The notes under the pieces are model-generated. The model saw only the letters and a list, made by a program, of their open reading frames with translations, had not been told where the DNA came from and searched no databases. A DNA stretch of 64,000 nucleotides from an uncultured Bacilli bacterium. GTDB lineage: Bacteria > Bacillota_I > Bacilli_A > RF39 > UBA660. The position numbers were made by a program, and so were the translations under genes. The stretch is taken from positions 62,001 through 126,000 of the forward strand of contig CAKOWU010000003.1 in the NCBI GenBank assembly GCA_934129885.1. Direction: 5' to 3'. Positions within the stretch are counted from its first letter, which is position 1. Every line of letters begins with the position of its first letter. Below are positions 1-8,955 of this stretch, piece after piece.

Positions 1-1833
1 GGTCCAGATTTTCCAACGGGTGGAGTTGCTGAAGGAATAAAGGGTATAAGAGAAGCTTTTATGACTGGAAAAGGAAAAGTGAATGTAAGGTGTAAATACG
101 AAGTAGTAGGACCTAAAACTAAAAGACAAATAATAATTAGTGAGATACCATTTGAAGTCAATAAGGCTATGCTTGTAAAAAAGATAGATGAAATAAGAAT
201 TGACAAAAAAATAGATGGTATTGCTGAAGTAAGAGACGAGACAGATAGAAACGGTCTTCAAATAACCATAGATTTAAAAAAAGGTGCTAATGAAGAATTA
301 ATAATTAAATATTTACTTAAAAATACAGATATGATGATTTCATATAATTATAATATGGTCGCTATTGTAAATAGAAGACCGATGGTTTTAGGCTTGTTAG
401 AAATATTAGATGCTTATATTGCACATCAAAAAGACTTTATAACTAAAAGAACAAAGTTTGATTTAAAAGTTGCGAAAGCAAGGGTACATATTTTAGAGGG
501 ACTAATTAGAGCTTTATCAATATTAGATGAAGTGATTAAAGTAATTAGAGGTTCAAAAAATAAAAAAGATGCTATAATAAATTTGCAAAATGAATTTGAA
601 TTTACTGAAAAACAAGCCGAAGCAATAGTAATATTACAATTATATAAATTAACAAATACAGATGTACATGATCTTGAAATAGAACTTGAGGAAAAGCAAA
701 ACCAGATAGAGGTATGGACTAAAATACTAGAAAATGAGGACGCTTTAAAACATGTTATGAAAACAGAACTTAAAGTTATTAAAAAAGAATATGCTACTCC
801 AAGAAAAACTGTTATTAAAGATGAAGTAACAGAGGTTAAAATTGATAGTACGTCATTAATACCAAAAGAAGAAGTTATTGTTGTTGTAACTAAAGATGGT
901 TATGTTAAAAGAGTATCAAAAAGAAGTTATGACGAAAGTATTCCAACTGGTTTAAAGGAAAACGATTATGTTATAGGACTTTTTGAAAGTCATACTTTAG
1001 ATACTTTATTATTGTTTACCGATTTAGGCAATTTCTTATATATACCTGTTTATACACTTCCAGATATGAAGTGGAAAGATATGGGGAAACATGTTAATAA
1101 CATTGTAAAAATGTTATCGGAAGAAAATGTTATATATGCCTATACAACTAGAGAATTTGACGAAAAAACGAAATTTATTACATTTACTAAAAATGGTATG
1201 GTTAAACAAACTAGTTTAAGTGATTTAAAAGTTCAAAGATTTTCAAAACCAGTTTGTCTAATGAAATTAAAAGAAAATGATAAAATGATAAGCGCTGGGG
1301 TTAGTGAAAATGAAGTGTTTATAACTACAAAACTAGGTTATGGCTTACGTTATAATATCGATGAAGTCCCAGTAACTGGTCTTAGAGGTGCTGGCGTAAA
1401 AGCTATTAATTTAAAGGACGATGAAGTAGTCGGTGCTGGTAGTTATAAAGATGCCCAGTATATTGCAATTATTACTGATAAAAATACCGGTAAACGTCTT
1501 AAAATAGAAGAAATAGAGCCTTCTTTTAGAGCACGCCGTGGTATAAAAATTATAAGAGATGTAAAAACAAATCCTTATTATATAACAAATAGTTTTATAA
1601 TTAGTGGTAAGGTAGAACTTGGTATTATAACAGACGAGGTAAATTTTATTAAAATTACTGACTTACCAATTTGTGATCGTCTTCAAACTGGTAGTAATAT
1701 TACAAGAGATGTAATTAAATCTATATTTATTAAGTCATCACTTTCTAAAGAGGAAGAACTACAAAATGTTTCTTTAGAACATGTTGATGAGCAAATGATG
1801 ACTATTGATGATTTTCTAAAAGATATTGATTAA
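1..1833 (+). CDS. parC: DNA topoisomerase IV subunit A (ParC), C-terminal part; 5' end outside the window
   Basis: The reading frame is open from base 1 and enters at GPDFPTGG, a signature shared by ParC and GyrA after the catalytic tyrosine domain. The subunit breaks and rejoins DNA in the ParC2-ParE2 decatenase. The remaining ~610 residues cover the tower and coiled-coil region and a six-bladed C-terminal domain with repeated blades (for example TGLRGAGVKAINLK). The canonical GyrA box (QRRGGKG) is not visible, which favours ParC over GyrA. parE would be expected just upstream. The catalytic tyrosine lies outside the window. A hairpin terminator follows about 120 bp after the stop. Confidence 0.85.
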   Translation, partial: GPDFPTGGVAEGIKGIREAFMTGKGKVNVRCKYEVVGPKTKRQIIISEIPFEVNKAMLVKKIDEIRIDKKIDGIAEVRDETDRNGLQITIDLKKGANEELIIKYLLKNTDMMISYNYNMVAIVNRRPMVLGLLEILDAYIAHQKDFITKRTKFDLKVAKARVHILEGLIRALSILDEVIKVIRGSKNKKDAIINLQNEFEFTEKQAEAIVILQLYKLTNTDVHDLEIELEEKQNQIEVWTKILENEDALKHVMKTELKVIKKEYATPRKTVIKDEVTEVKIDSTSLIPKEEVIVVVTKDGYVKRVSKRSYDESIPTGLKENDYVIGLFESHTLDTLLLFTDLGNFLYIPVYTLPDMKWKDMGKHVNNIVKMLSEENVIYAYTTREFDEKTKFITFTKNGMVKQTSLSDLKVQRFSKPVCLMKLKENDKMISAGVSENEVFITTKLGYGLRYNIDEVPVTGLRGAGVKAINLKDDEVVGAGSYKDAQYIAIITDKNTGKRLKIEEIEPSFRARRGIKIIRDVKTNPYYITNSFIISGKVELGIITDEVNFIKITDLPICDRLQTGSNITRDVIKSIFIKSSLSKEEELQNVSLEHVDEQMMTIDDFLKDID

Positions 1834-1952
1834 TAAAAAAGAACTTATAATAAAAGTAACTAGTAGTTATAATGTTGATATAAATTTTTAATAGTTATAT
1901 TAACTTAAATCTAAAACATCTTCTAAATAGCTGTGTAGTAAATAAAATGTTT

Positions 1953-1992
1953 AAAGATTATAATGATATAAACCCATTATAGTCTTTTTTTA
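1953..1992 (+). terminator. Rho-independent terminator after parC
   Basis: A 13-bp stem (1953-1965 with 1975-1987, one G-U pair) has a 9-nt loop and is followed by a run of T. It separates parC from ruvX. Confidence 0.8.
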
Positions 1993-2095
1993 CTTATAAA
2001 TTCTAAAAAATTTTTTCGCCATTTTTCGCCATTGTACTATACAAAATGTAAAATAAATGTTAAAATTATATTGTATTCAAATAGAGGGTGAGGGT

Positions 2096-2521
2096 ATGAA
2101 ATATTTGGGATTAGATTTAGGTACTAGAACTCTTGGGGTATCAATATCTGATAGTACAAAAACAATTGCTAGCACATATACAACAATTCACTTTGAAGAC
2201 AGCAATTATGTTGAAGCTATAGAAAAACTCTCATTAATATTAGAAACAGAGCCAATTGAAAAAATTGTTTTGGGTTTACCTAAAAACATGAATAATTCGC
2301 TTGGCGATAGGGCACTGACTACATTAAAATTTAAGGACTTACTTCTCCAAATTTTTTCTATACCTGTTGTAATGCAAGATGAAAGACTTACAACAAAAGA
2401 AGCTACTTACTACATGGTTAGGGCAGATATGTCTAGAAAAAAAAGAAAAAAGAAGATAGATAGTCTTGCTGCGAATATTATTTTGCAAACATATTTGGAT
2501 AAAGAAAGGAATGAAAAATAA
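2096..2521 (+). CDS. ruvX: RuvX/YqgF-family RNase H-fold protein
   Basis: The 141-residue protein has the YqgF fold. It opens with LGLDLGTRTLGVS (first acidic residue), has IVLGLPKNMN and QDERLTT in the middle, and ends with DSLAANIILQTYL (last acidic residue). Family members act as a Holliday-junction resolvase or in 16S pre-rRNA 5' maturation (YqgF/YrrK). The start at 2096 is chosen because a GAGGGTGAGGG ribosome site sits just before it. A longer frame from 2057 would add 13 residues not seen in the family. It leads a ruvX-yrzB-mltG-trmR cluster in the same order as Bacillus yrrK-yrzB-yrrL-yrrM. Confidence 0.93.
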   Translation: MKYLGLDLGTRTLGVSISDSTKTIASTYTTIHFEDSNYVEAIEKLSLILETEPIEKIVLGLPKNMNNSLGDRALTTLKFKDLLLQIFSIPVVMQDERLTTKEATYYMVRADMSRKKRKKKIDSLAANIILQTYLDKERNEK

Positions 2522-2522
2522 A

Positions 2523-2831
2523 ATGGATAATAAAGAAAATAGTTTTAAATTTAAGGCCGTAGATGCTGATGGAAGACAAATTGATTGTGAAACACTTTTT
2601 ATGTTTGACTCACCAGAAACGCAAAAAAGTTATATAGTTTATACTGATAATTCTATAGATGAAGAAGGAAATACTAGAGTTTATGCTTCTATTTATAATC
2701 CGGAAGATTTAAAGGTTGATAAAGATAATAATGTTGCCGCTTTAAAGTTGATTGCAATAGAAACAGAAAAAGAATGGAAAATTATTGAAACAATTCTAGA
2801 AACAATGCAAGAAGAAGCCACAGCGGAATAG
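2523..2831 (+). CDS. yrzB: DUF1292 (YrzB-like) protein
   Basis: This is a small acidic protein of about 102 residues from the DUF1292 family, whose function is unknown. It has the typical pattern of a short beta-rich core (FKAVDADGRQ, then an ETLFMFDSPETQKSYIVY segment) and an acidic end with EKEWKIIETILETM. The ATG at 2523 matches the N-terminus of Bacillus YrzB; an ATG at 2511 lies only 2 nt from AAAGGA. It starts 1 nt after the ruvX stop, so the two are probably translated together. Confidence 0.85.
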   Translation: MDNKENSFKFKAVDADGRQIDCETLFMFDSPETQKSYIVYTDNSIDEEGNTRVYASIYNPEDLKVDKDNNVAALKLIAIETEKEWKIIETILETMQEEATAE

Positions 2832-2835
2832 TAAT

Positions 2836-3915
2836 TTGAAAAGAAGAAGATTTTCCTTCAGGAAATTTGCACTATTTATAATAGTGCTTATTATTTTAAT
2901 AGTTGTTGCTTTTTTGGGTTTATATAGATTAAATACTACTGCTGTAAGCGATAAAACGGACAGCGTAAGTATAGAAGTCAAAGAGGGAAGTAATTATTTT
3001 ACTATTGCAAGCCTTCTTAAAAAAAATAACCTAATAAAGTCAGAATTTTTCTATAAAATTTTCCTAAAAATTCATAGACCAACAGGGTTAATAACAGGTA
3101 CCTATGAATTAAATCAATCTATGAGTGTTTCTGAAATTGTCGAAACTCTTAGTAATAAAAATAATTTAAAAAATACATCAATAAAACTAACTTTTAAAGA
3201 AGGTATAAGGATAACTAATATGGCGGACATTATTGAGGAGAAAACTGGAATACCAGCCGAAGATTTTATCAAAACCGTAAATGATGATGAGTATATAGAT
3301 ACCCTTATAAATAAATATTGGTTTATAACAAGTGATGTAAAAAATGATGATCTATATTATAAATTAGAAGGGTATTTATTCCCAGACACTTATATTTTAG
3401 ATAAAGATGAACTAGATTCTAAAACAATAATTCAAAAAATATTAGATAACACTGATGATAAACTGTCGCCACTAAAACAAAGCATAGAAGGTAGTGATTA
3501 TTCTATTCATCAGTTACTTACTTTAGCTTCTATCATTGAACTAGAGGCTGTAACAGATGATGATAGAGCTAATGTTGCTGGAGTTTTCTATAATAGATTA
3601 AATAATTCATGGTCACTTGGCAGCGACGTTACTACGTATTATGCCGCAAAGAAATCTATGACAGAATCTTTAACAAAATCTGAATTAAATGATTGTAATG
3701 GTTATAATACTAGATGTACTAGTATGAAGGGGCTTCCTATTGGACCTATAGATAATCCATCATTAAGTTCTATAAATGCCGCTATTAATCCATCTAGTAA
3801 TAATTATTATTACTTTGTTGCCGATAGTGAGAAAAAAGTATACTTTACCAAAAATGCTACCGAACACGCTAATATAATTGCTAAACTTAAAAAGGATGGC
3901 AAATGGATAGGCTAG
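2836..3915 (+). CDS. mltG: Endolytic murein transglycosylase MltG
   Basis: The 359-residue protein starts with a basic stretch and one membrane segment (about residues 8-30), followed by an extracytoplasmic YceG/MltG domain. The catalytic region is visible as LEGYLFPDTY and ASIIELEAVTDDDRANVAGV, which contains the family's catalytic glutamate, followed by FYNRLNN. MltG cuts nascent glycan strands at the membrane and sets their length. The start is a TTG only 4 nt after the yrzB stop, with no clear ribosome site, so translational coupling is likely. Its 3' end overlaps trmR by 13 nt. Confidence 0.93.
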   Translation: MKRRRFSFRKFALFIIVLIILIVVAFLGLYRLNTTAVSDKTDSVSIEVKEGSNYFTIASLLKKNNLIKSEFFYKIFLKIHRPTGLITGTYELNQSMSVSEIVETLSNKNNLKNTSIKLTFKEGIRITNMADIIEEKTGIPAEDFIKTVNDDEYIDTLINKYWFITSDVKNDDLYYKLEGYLFPDTYILDKDELDSKTIIQKILDNTDDKLSPLKQSIEGSDYSIHQLLTLASIIELEAVTDDDRANVAGVFYNRLNNSWSLGSDVTTYYAAKKSMTESLTKSELNDCNGYNTRCTSMKGLPIGPIDNPSLSSINAAINPSSNNYYYFVADSEKKVYFTKNATEHANIIAKLKKDGKWIG

Positions 3916-4472
3916 AGGAATATGCTAAAGAAAACAATATTCCGATTATGCAAAAAGAGGGAATATTGTTTTTAACAGAATATATCCAAAAACATAATGT
4001 AAAAAATATCCTAGAAATTGGTAGTGCTATTGGTTATTCAGCAATTAGTATGGCGAAAGTAAATAAACAAATTCATATAACAACAATTGAAAGAGATGAA
4101 GTAAGGTATAAAGAGGCTATTAAAAACATAAATGATTATGGTATGAATGAAAACATCAATATAATACTAGGTGATGCCTTAGAAACCGATATAAAAGGAA
4201 GTTATGATTTAATATTTATCGATGCTGCCAAAGCCCAGTATATTAATTTTTTTGAAAAATATAAAAAGAACTTAAAACTGGGCGGCGTAATTATATCAGA
4301 TAATCTAGATTTTCATGGACTTACAAAAGATCCTGAAGCTATTAAAAGTAAAAATTTAAGGGCTTTAGTAAGAAAAATAAATAATTATAGAGAGTTTCTA
4401 AATAAAAATGAAGAATTTAATACCAAATTTTTATGTATAGGCGATGGAATTGCTATAAGCAAAAGAAAATGA
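3903..4472 (+). CDS. trmR: O-methyltransferase, TrmR/YrrM type
   Basis: This is a class I SAM-dependent methyltransferase of 189 residues in the methyltransferase_3 (COMT-like) family. ILEIGSAIGYSAI is the SAM-binding motif I and DLIFIDAAKAQY is the metal/substrate motif. In Bacillus the orthologue at this position (YrrM/TrmR) methylates 5-hydroxyuridine at the tRNA wobble position to give mo5U. The same job is inferred here from sequence and gene order. The ATG at 3903 overlaps the end of mltG and is preceded by AAAGGATGG. A terminator hairpin follows at once. Confidence 0.85.
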   Translation: MDRLEEYAKENNIPIMQKEGILFLTEYIQKHNVKNILEIGSAIGYSAISMAKVNKQIHITTIERDEVRYKEAIKNINDYGMNENINIILGDALETDIKGSYDLIFIDAAKAQYINFFEKYKKNLKLGGVIISDNLDFHGLTKDPEAIKSKNLRALVRKINNYREFLNKNEEFNTKFLCIGDGIAISKRK

Positions 4473-4497
4473 GTTACAAGTTTACTTGTAATTTTTG
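4473..4497 (+). terminator. Rho-independent terminator after trmR
   Basis: A 7-bp stem, TTACAAG/CTTGTAA (4474-4480 with 4485-4491), has a 4-nt loop and is followed by T5. It closes the ruvX-trmR cluster. Confidence 0.75.
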
Positions 4498-4558
4498 TGT
4501 ATATTATTCACATATTATAAATTTACATGTATAATTAAATAAAAGGAGGATGACACAC

Positions 4559-5473
4559 ATGCAAAAAGGAGAAAAACAAAGTTTAGGAATAAGATTTCTA
4601 AAAGCCATACCATCATTTATTATGGCTACTATAGGAGCCGCTATGGCTGCTGCAGCTTTGGAAATATTTCTTGTTCCGAATTCAATTATTGATGGTGGTA
4701 TAACCGGTATCTCAATTATTTTAAGTACGATATTTGGAGGTTCATTAAGCTTATTTGTATTATGCCTTAACATTCCGTTTTTGATTATTGGCTATAAACA
4801 ATTAGGTAAAAAGTTTCTAATAAAAGCTAGTTACTCAATGCTAGTATTTACTTTGTTATTAGAAGTATTTGGCAATGTAAGCGAAGTTACTGATGATATT
4901 ATTTTAGCTTTTATATATGGTGGTTTAATGCTTGGCGTAGGTGTAGGTTTAGTAATTAAATCGGGTGGTTGTTTGGACGGAACAGAAACGATTGCTATAC
5001 TTATAAATAAGAAAACAAATTTTTCGGTTGGACAAGTAGTTTTAGCCTTTAACATAATTATCTATGGAACTGCGATCTTTGTCTTCGGGCCTGATAGAGC
5101 ACTATATTCATTACTTACGTATTTCATTACCTTTAAAATAATAGATATGGTATCTGAAGGAATGGATCAAGCAAAAGCTGTATATATTATTACCGATAAA
5201 ACAGAAGAAATATCAGACGAAATATTTAAAACATTGGGTAGGACAGTTACTATTTTAACGGGAAAAGGTATGGTTTCTCAAAGTGAAAAAGTAGTTTTGT
5301 ATACTGTTATTACAAGATTAGAATTACCGGAACTTAGAGAAATTGTTAAAAATTCCGATGTCTCTTCTTTTGTTACAGTCTCTGATATTAGTGAAGTTAT
5401 TGGTACTCATATTAAGAAAAAACCTGTTTTAACAGATAAGCCAAAAAAAATAGAAACGGCAAAAGGAGAGTAG
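4559..5473 (+). CDS. YitT family membrane protein (DUF161/DUF2179)
   Basis: The 304-residue protein has five or six N-terminal membrane segments (YitT_membrane; a GGxxGxS-type IDGGITGISIIL and GGCLDGTETIAIL are visible). A soluble C-terminal DUF2179 domain (about residues 215-290) contains TGKGMVSQSEKVVLYTVITR. The family's substrate is not established. The start is set at 4559: the strong AAAGGAGG ends at 4549, flush against an ATG at 4550 but 9 nt from the ATG at 4559. The PAP2 gene begins one base after its stop. Confidence 0.85.
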   Translation: MQKGEKQSLGIRFLKAIPSFIMATIGAAMAAAALEIFLVPNSIIDGGITGISIILSTIFGGSLSLFVLCLNIPFLIIGYKQLGKKFLIKASYSMLVFTLLLEVFGNVSEVTDDIILAFIYGGLMLGVGVGLVIKSGGCLDGTETIAILINKKTNFSVGQVVLAFNIIIYGTAIFVFGPDRALYSLLTYFITFKIIDMVSEGMDQAKAVYIITDKTEEISDEIFKTLGRTVTILTGKGMVSQSEKVVLYTVITRLELPELREIVKNSDVSSFVTVSDISEVIGTHIKKKPVLTDKPKKIETAKGE

Positions 5474-5474
5474 C

Positions 5475-6104
5475 GTGAAAGATTTTTTTAATAAAAATAT
5501 AAAATGGATAATACTTAGTTTATGCCTTTTTATATTTGGTATATTAGTGTATGAGTTACTTAAAAATAACCTTTATAATTTTGATGAGGCCGTGTATAGT
5601 TTTATTATTAGTTTCAAAAGTGAATGGCTAACGGCTTTCTTTGGCACTATTACATTTTTAGCCAGTCCTGCCTTTCTAATAGTATTTTCAATATTGGTAT
5701 TCTTTGTATTCAAAAATAAAAAATATGGAGTATTTTCTTTATTAAACTTAATTTTTATCGTAATATTTAATCAAATATTAAAACATATTTTTGAAAGAAG
5801 TAGACCATTTGACTGGATGATAATTAAAGAAACTGGTTATAGTTTCCCGTCTGGTCATGCAATGGTAAGCATGGGCTTTTACGGTATGTTTATTTATTTA
5901 GTATGGCGCTGTGACATAAAAAAGACCTATAAAATTATCTTTACGATTATCTTTGGTATTTTAACAATTTTGATATGTATAAGTAGAATTTATTTAGGTG
6001 TTCATTATGCTAGTGATATAATAGCGGGATTTGTTATATCTGTAAGTTATTTGATTATTGCAATATCTGCCTTAGAATATTATTTAAAGAAAAGAAATTC
6101 ATAG
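5475..6104 (+). CDS. PAP2-family membrane phosphatase
   Basis: The 209-residue protein has about six membrane segments and the three phosphatase motifs of the PAP2 superfamily: KHIFERSRP, then SFPSGHAM, then SRIYLGVHYASDIIAG (nucleophilic histidine and aspartate). It probably dephosphorylates a lipid diphosphate, such as undecaprenyl pyrophosphate or a phosphatidate, at the outer face of the membrane. The exact substrate cannot be told from sequence. It starts with GTG one base after the YitT stop and behind AAAAGGAGAG, so the two form an operon. Confidence 0.88.
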   Translation: MKDFFNKNIKWIILSLCLFIFGILVYELLKNNLYNFDEAVYSFIISFKSEWLTAFFGTITFLASPAFLIVFSILVFFVFKNKKYGVFSLLNLIFIVIFNQILKHIFERSRPFDWMIIKETGYSFPSGHAMVSMGFYGMFIYLVWRCDIKKTYKIIFTIIFGILTILICISRIYLGVHYASDIIAGFVISVSYLIIAISALEYYLKKRNS

Positions 6105-6126
6105 ATAATATAATTCTATATGATAT

Positions 6127-6168
6127 TAAAAGAGCTACAAGCATTACGCTTGTGGCTCTTTTATTTTT
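6127..6168 (+). terminator. Strong terminator after the PAP2 gene
   Basis: A 16-bp stem (6127-6142 with 6148-6163, one wobble) has a 5-nt loop and T-rich flanks on both sides. It could serve both the PAP2 gene and the remnant on the opposite strand. Confidence 0.85.
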
Positions 6169-6600
6169 TAATCTTTATTTTGTAAGTTTAGAATATCACT
6201 TTCTTCTAATCCAGTTGTCTTTATTATATTTTTTACCTCCATACCCATTGAAAATAAATTCTTAGCAGTTTCTTTTGTCTTTTCTAATGCTCCAAGTTTT
6301 ATACCTTCGGTACGACTTTCAGCGCGTCCTTCCTCTTTAAGCAGTTTGTCATTTTTTTTTGACCTTTTCTGCATAAATTTCAGCAAACCACTCTTTAGAA
6401 AACTTTTCACTTTTTACCATTGCTACCACACTTTTTATAAACGACAAGAGCATTCTACTAGGCATGACATGGGAAAGTATCTCATATAGTTACTCATAAC
6501 TTTTGGCTTTGAGACTTGCTAGAAAGACTACCTCGTCCGTTACTTCGCTATGATTATAATATAGATTATAGAACATTTTAAGATACTTGACATACATACA
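6168..6600 (-). pseudogene. Decayed Rpn-type (PD-(D/E)XK nuclease/transposase family) gene, C-terminal remnant
   Basis: Read on the minus strand, the last ~60 residues (AKNLFSMGMEVKNIIKTTGL, then EESDIL) resemble the tail of Rpn-family recombination-promoting nuclease/putative transposase proteins. The region just upstream is still readable in another frame (KYLKMFYNLYYNHSEVTD, then VVFLASLKAKSYE) but has an in-frame TAA, and the two parts are separated by a frameshift at an A9 run (6352-6360). No intact N-terminal nuclease domain is present. The family call rests on the C-terminal pattern only. The apparent 80-residue open frame is therefore a broken gene and not a small protein. Confidence 0.5.
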
Positions 6601-6615
6601 ATTGTATGGTATAAC
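6587..6615 (+). promoter_or_regulatory. SigA-like promoter with a dyad-symmetric spacer
   Basis: TTGACA, a 17-bp spacer and TATAAC. The spacer carries the palindrome CATAC-AATT-GTATG. A near copy with the same layout is at 47548-47576. It could be an operator-controlled promoter, although no gene starts soon after it on the + strand other than spoIIIE. Confidence 0.45.
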
Positions 6616-6682
6616 TATTTTGGCCTTAAATAATGATATGCGAAAAAGAAGTATACATAATTTTATTTTAATAATAAAAAAA

Positions 6683-6715
6683 TTGCTTTTAATAAAGTAT
6701 AGGCTATGATATAAT
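6683..6715 (+). promoter_or_regulatory. Probable promoter of the spoIIIE gene
   Basis: TTGCTT at 6683 is followed after 16 bp by TATGAT (6705-6710), overlapping TATAAT (6710-6715). It lies 27 bp before the spoIIIE start. Confidence 0.5.
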
Positions 6716-6741
6716 TAATCTAGAGAGTGGTGAAGATAGTA

Positions 6742-8955
6742 ATGACAAAAAAAAAGTCAAGAAAAAGCACAAAAAAACAATTGTCATATAGTATAGAATT
6801 AAAGGGAATAGCCTTAATTTTAATAGCAATAATAGGCTGTTGTTCTTTTGGAATAGCATCTAATATCGTAAAAGGTTTTGCAGCTTTTATTACCGGTGCT
6901 TGGTATATCGTACCTCTAATCGGAGTTGGTTTAAGTGGCATATATATGATGGTAAAAAGAGAAATTCCAGATTTTTTATCCTCTAAATTAATTGGCTTTT
7001 ATCTTTTAATGCTTGGTGTTTTAATTGTGTCGCACACAGGATATATAAACGCTATGTCAGAGAGTGGTAACAACCCTGTTGATATTTTCCAGTCTACCAT
7101 AGATAATCTAATGGAATTTATAAATGGTACCAGTGATGCAGCCGGTGGGGGAATTGTAGGAGCTGTATTTTCTGTTATATTTGTTAAATTACTAACAGTA
7201 ACTGGTACATATGTAGTAAGTGGTTTTCTGATTGTTTGCGGACTAATAATGTTTACTGGTGTGTCACTCTATGATATCGCAACATATTTAAAAGAAAGAC
7301 ATAATGCAAATAAAGAAATAAAGATAAGTAAAAAAGCCGAAAAAGCTGCTAAAAAGGCGGAAGAAGAGTACGAGGAAGAGAAAGATAAAAAAGTAGTTAT
7401 CTCTTCAATAGATGAATTAGATAATAACAAAAAAACTGATATAAATGTTCCAGAAAGAGAACTGGAAAAGATAGAACCACCAAGAGAAGTAGAAACTGTA
7501 AGCGGTAATGGAGACTACCAAATACCACCAATAAGTCTGTTAAAGAAAGTGAAAAAAGTTAATCAAAAAGAAAATAAAGAAGCCATAAAGGAGAATGTTG
7601 GTGCTTTAGAAGGTGTATTAAAAGAATTTGGAGTTAGTGCTAAAGTTGTAACTGCTAATATTGGTCCTGCTATAACGCAGTATGAATTAGATGTTAAATC
7701 TGGAACAAAAGTATCAAAAATTACCGGTATAAATAAAGAAATAGCTCTAGAACTAGGTGCGAAAGATGTTAGAATACAGGCCCCAATACCAGGTAAAAAA
7801 ACCGTTGGAGTTGAACTTCCGAACAAAGTTATTTCTCCAGTATCAATTAGGGAAATATTAGAAGAAGTACCTGAAAAGAAAAAAGATAGAAAATTATTAG
7901 TAGCCCTAGGAAGAAGTATCATGGGTAATGCTATTTCACTTGAAATAGATAAAACTCCCCACCTATTAGTTGCAGGTTCTACTGGTTCTGGTAAATCAGT
8001 GTGTATCAACAGCATGATAATATCACTTTTAATGAGATCAAAACCTGATGAAGTAAAACTTGTATTAGTAGATCCTAAAAAAGTTGAACTTTCTATGTAT
8101 AATGGGGTTCCCCATTTATTAACACCTGTTGTAACGGATGCTAAAAAGGCCAATATAGTCTTACAAAAAATAGTAAAACTTATGGAAGATAGATATGATT
8201 TGTTTGAAAATTCAAAAACAAAAAATATTGCTGGTTATAATGCTTATGTGATAAAAAAGAATGAAGAACTAGGAGAATATGACCAAATAAAACCACTTCC
8301 ATATATAGTTGTTATTATCGATGAACTGGCAGATCTTATGTTAGTCGCAGCTAAAGAAGTTGAAGACTCTATTATGAGAATAACTCAAATGGCAAGGGCG
8401 GCAGGTATTCACTTAATTGTTGCCACGCAAAGACCTAGTACGGATGTTATTACCGGTGTAGTTAAAGCAAATATCCCGTCAAGAATAGCGTTTGCAGTAT
8501 CAAGTAGTATTGACTCTAGAACAATATTAGATTCATCTGGAGCCGAAAAACTTCTTGGCAAAGGTGATATGCTTTTAAAACCACAGGGTGAAAATATTCC
8601 GATAAGAGTACAAGGCAACTTTATAAGTGATGACGAGATAAAAGAAGTTGTTGACTATACTATAAGACAGCAAAAAGCCAAATATGATGAATCACTTACA
8701 GTAAGTAACGAAGACAAAGGAGCCACCACTATGGTTGGTGATGATGACTACGAAGAACCATTATACAATGAAATCGTAGAATTTGTTATAAACCAAGGTA
8801 AAGCTAGTGCTTCTGCACTTCAGCGTAGATTTAGACTAGGCTATAATAGAGCCGCTAGATGTATTGATCTGTTAGAAGAAAGAGGCGTAGTCGGACCACC
8901 AAATGGTTCAAAACCTCGTGAAGTACTCGTCAAATTAGAAAAAGGGGAAGAATAA
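6742..8955 (+). CDS. spoIIIE: FtsK/SpoIIIE-family DNA translocase
   Basis: The 737-residue protein has four N-terminal membrane segments (to about residue 180), a charged linker, the alpha domain, and a RecA-like motor with Walker A AGSTGSGKSVCI and Walker B VVIIDELADLM. A winged-helix gamma domain at the C-terminus (LQRRFRLGYNRAARCIDLLE) reads DNA polarity signals. It pumps chromosomal DNA through the division or sporulation septum. The length and the basic N-terminus resemble Bacillus SpoIIIE, and sigG is close by; a purely vegetative FtsK role is also possible. The ATG at 6742 sits 8 nt after GGTGA, whereas upstream GTGs have no site. Confidence 0.92.
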   Translation: MTKKKSRKSTKKQLSYSIELKGIALILIAIIGCCSFGIASNIVKGFAAFITGAWYIVPLIGVGLSGIYMMVKREIPDFLSSKLIGFYLLMLGVLIVSHTGYINAMSESGNNPVDIFQSTIDNLMEFINGTSDAAGGGIVGAVFSVIFVKLLTVTGTYVVSGFLIVCGLIMFTGVSLYDIATYLKERHNANKEIKISKKAEKAAKKAEEEYEEEKDKKVVISSIDELDNNKKTDINVPERELEKIEPPREVETVSGNGDYQIPPISLLKKVKKVNQKENKEAIKENVGALEGVLKEFGVSAKVVTANIGPAITQYELDVKSGTKVSKITGINKEIALELGAKDVRIQAPIPGKKTVGVELPNKVISPVSIREILEEVPEKKKDRKLLVALGRSIMGNAISLEIDKTPHLLVAGSTGSGKSVCINSMIISLLMRSKPDEVKLVLVDPKKVELSMYNGVPHLLTPVVTDAKKANIVLQKIVKLMEDRYDLFENSKTKNIAGYNAYVIKKNEELGEYDQIKPLPYIVVIIDELADLMLVAAKEVEDSIMRITQMARAAGIHLIVATQRPSTDVITGVVKANIPSRIAFAVSSSIDSRTILDSSGAEKLLGKGDMLLKPQGENIPIRVQGNFISDDEIKEVVDYTIRQQKAKYDESLTVSNEDKGATTMVGDDDYEEPLYNEIVEFVINQGKASASALQRRFRLGYNRAARCIDLLEERGVVGPPNGSKPREVLVKLEKGEE

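Noticed and set aside
7563..8153. 196-codon antisense frame within spoIIIE
   Set aside because: Its opposite strand encodes clear FtsK motifs, so it is a shadow frame.
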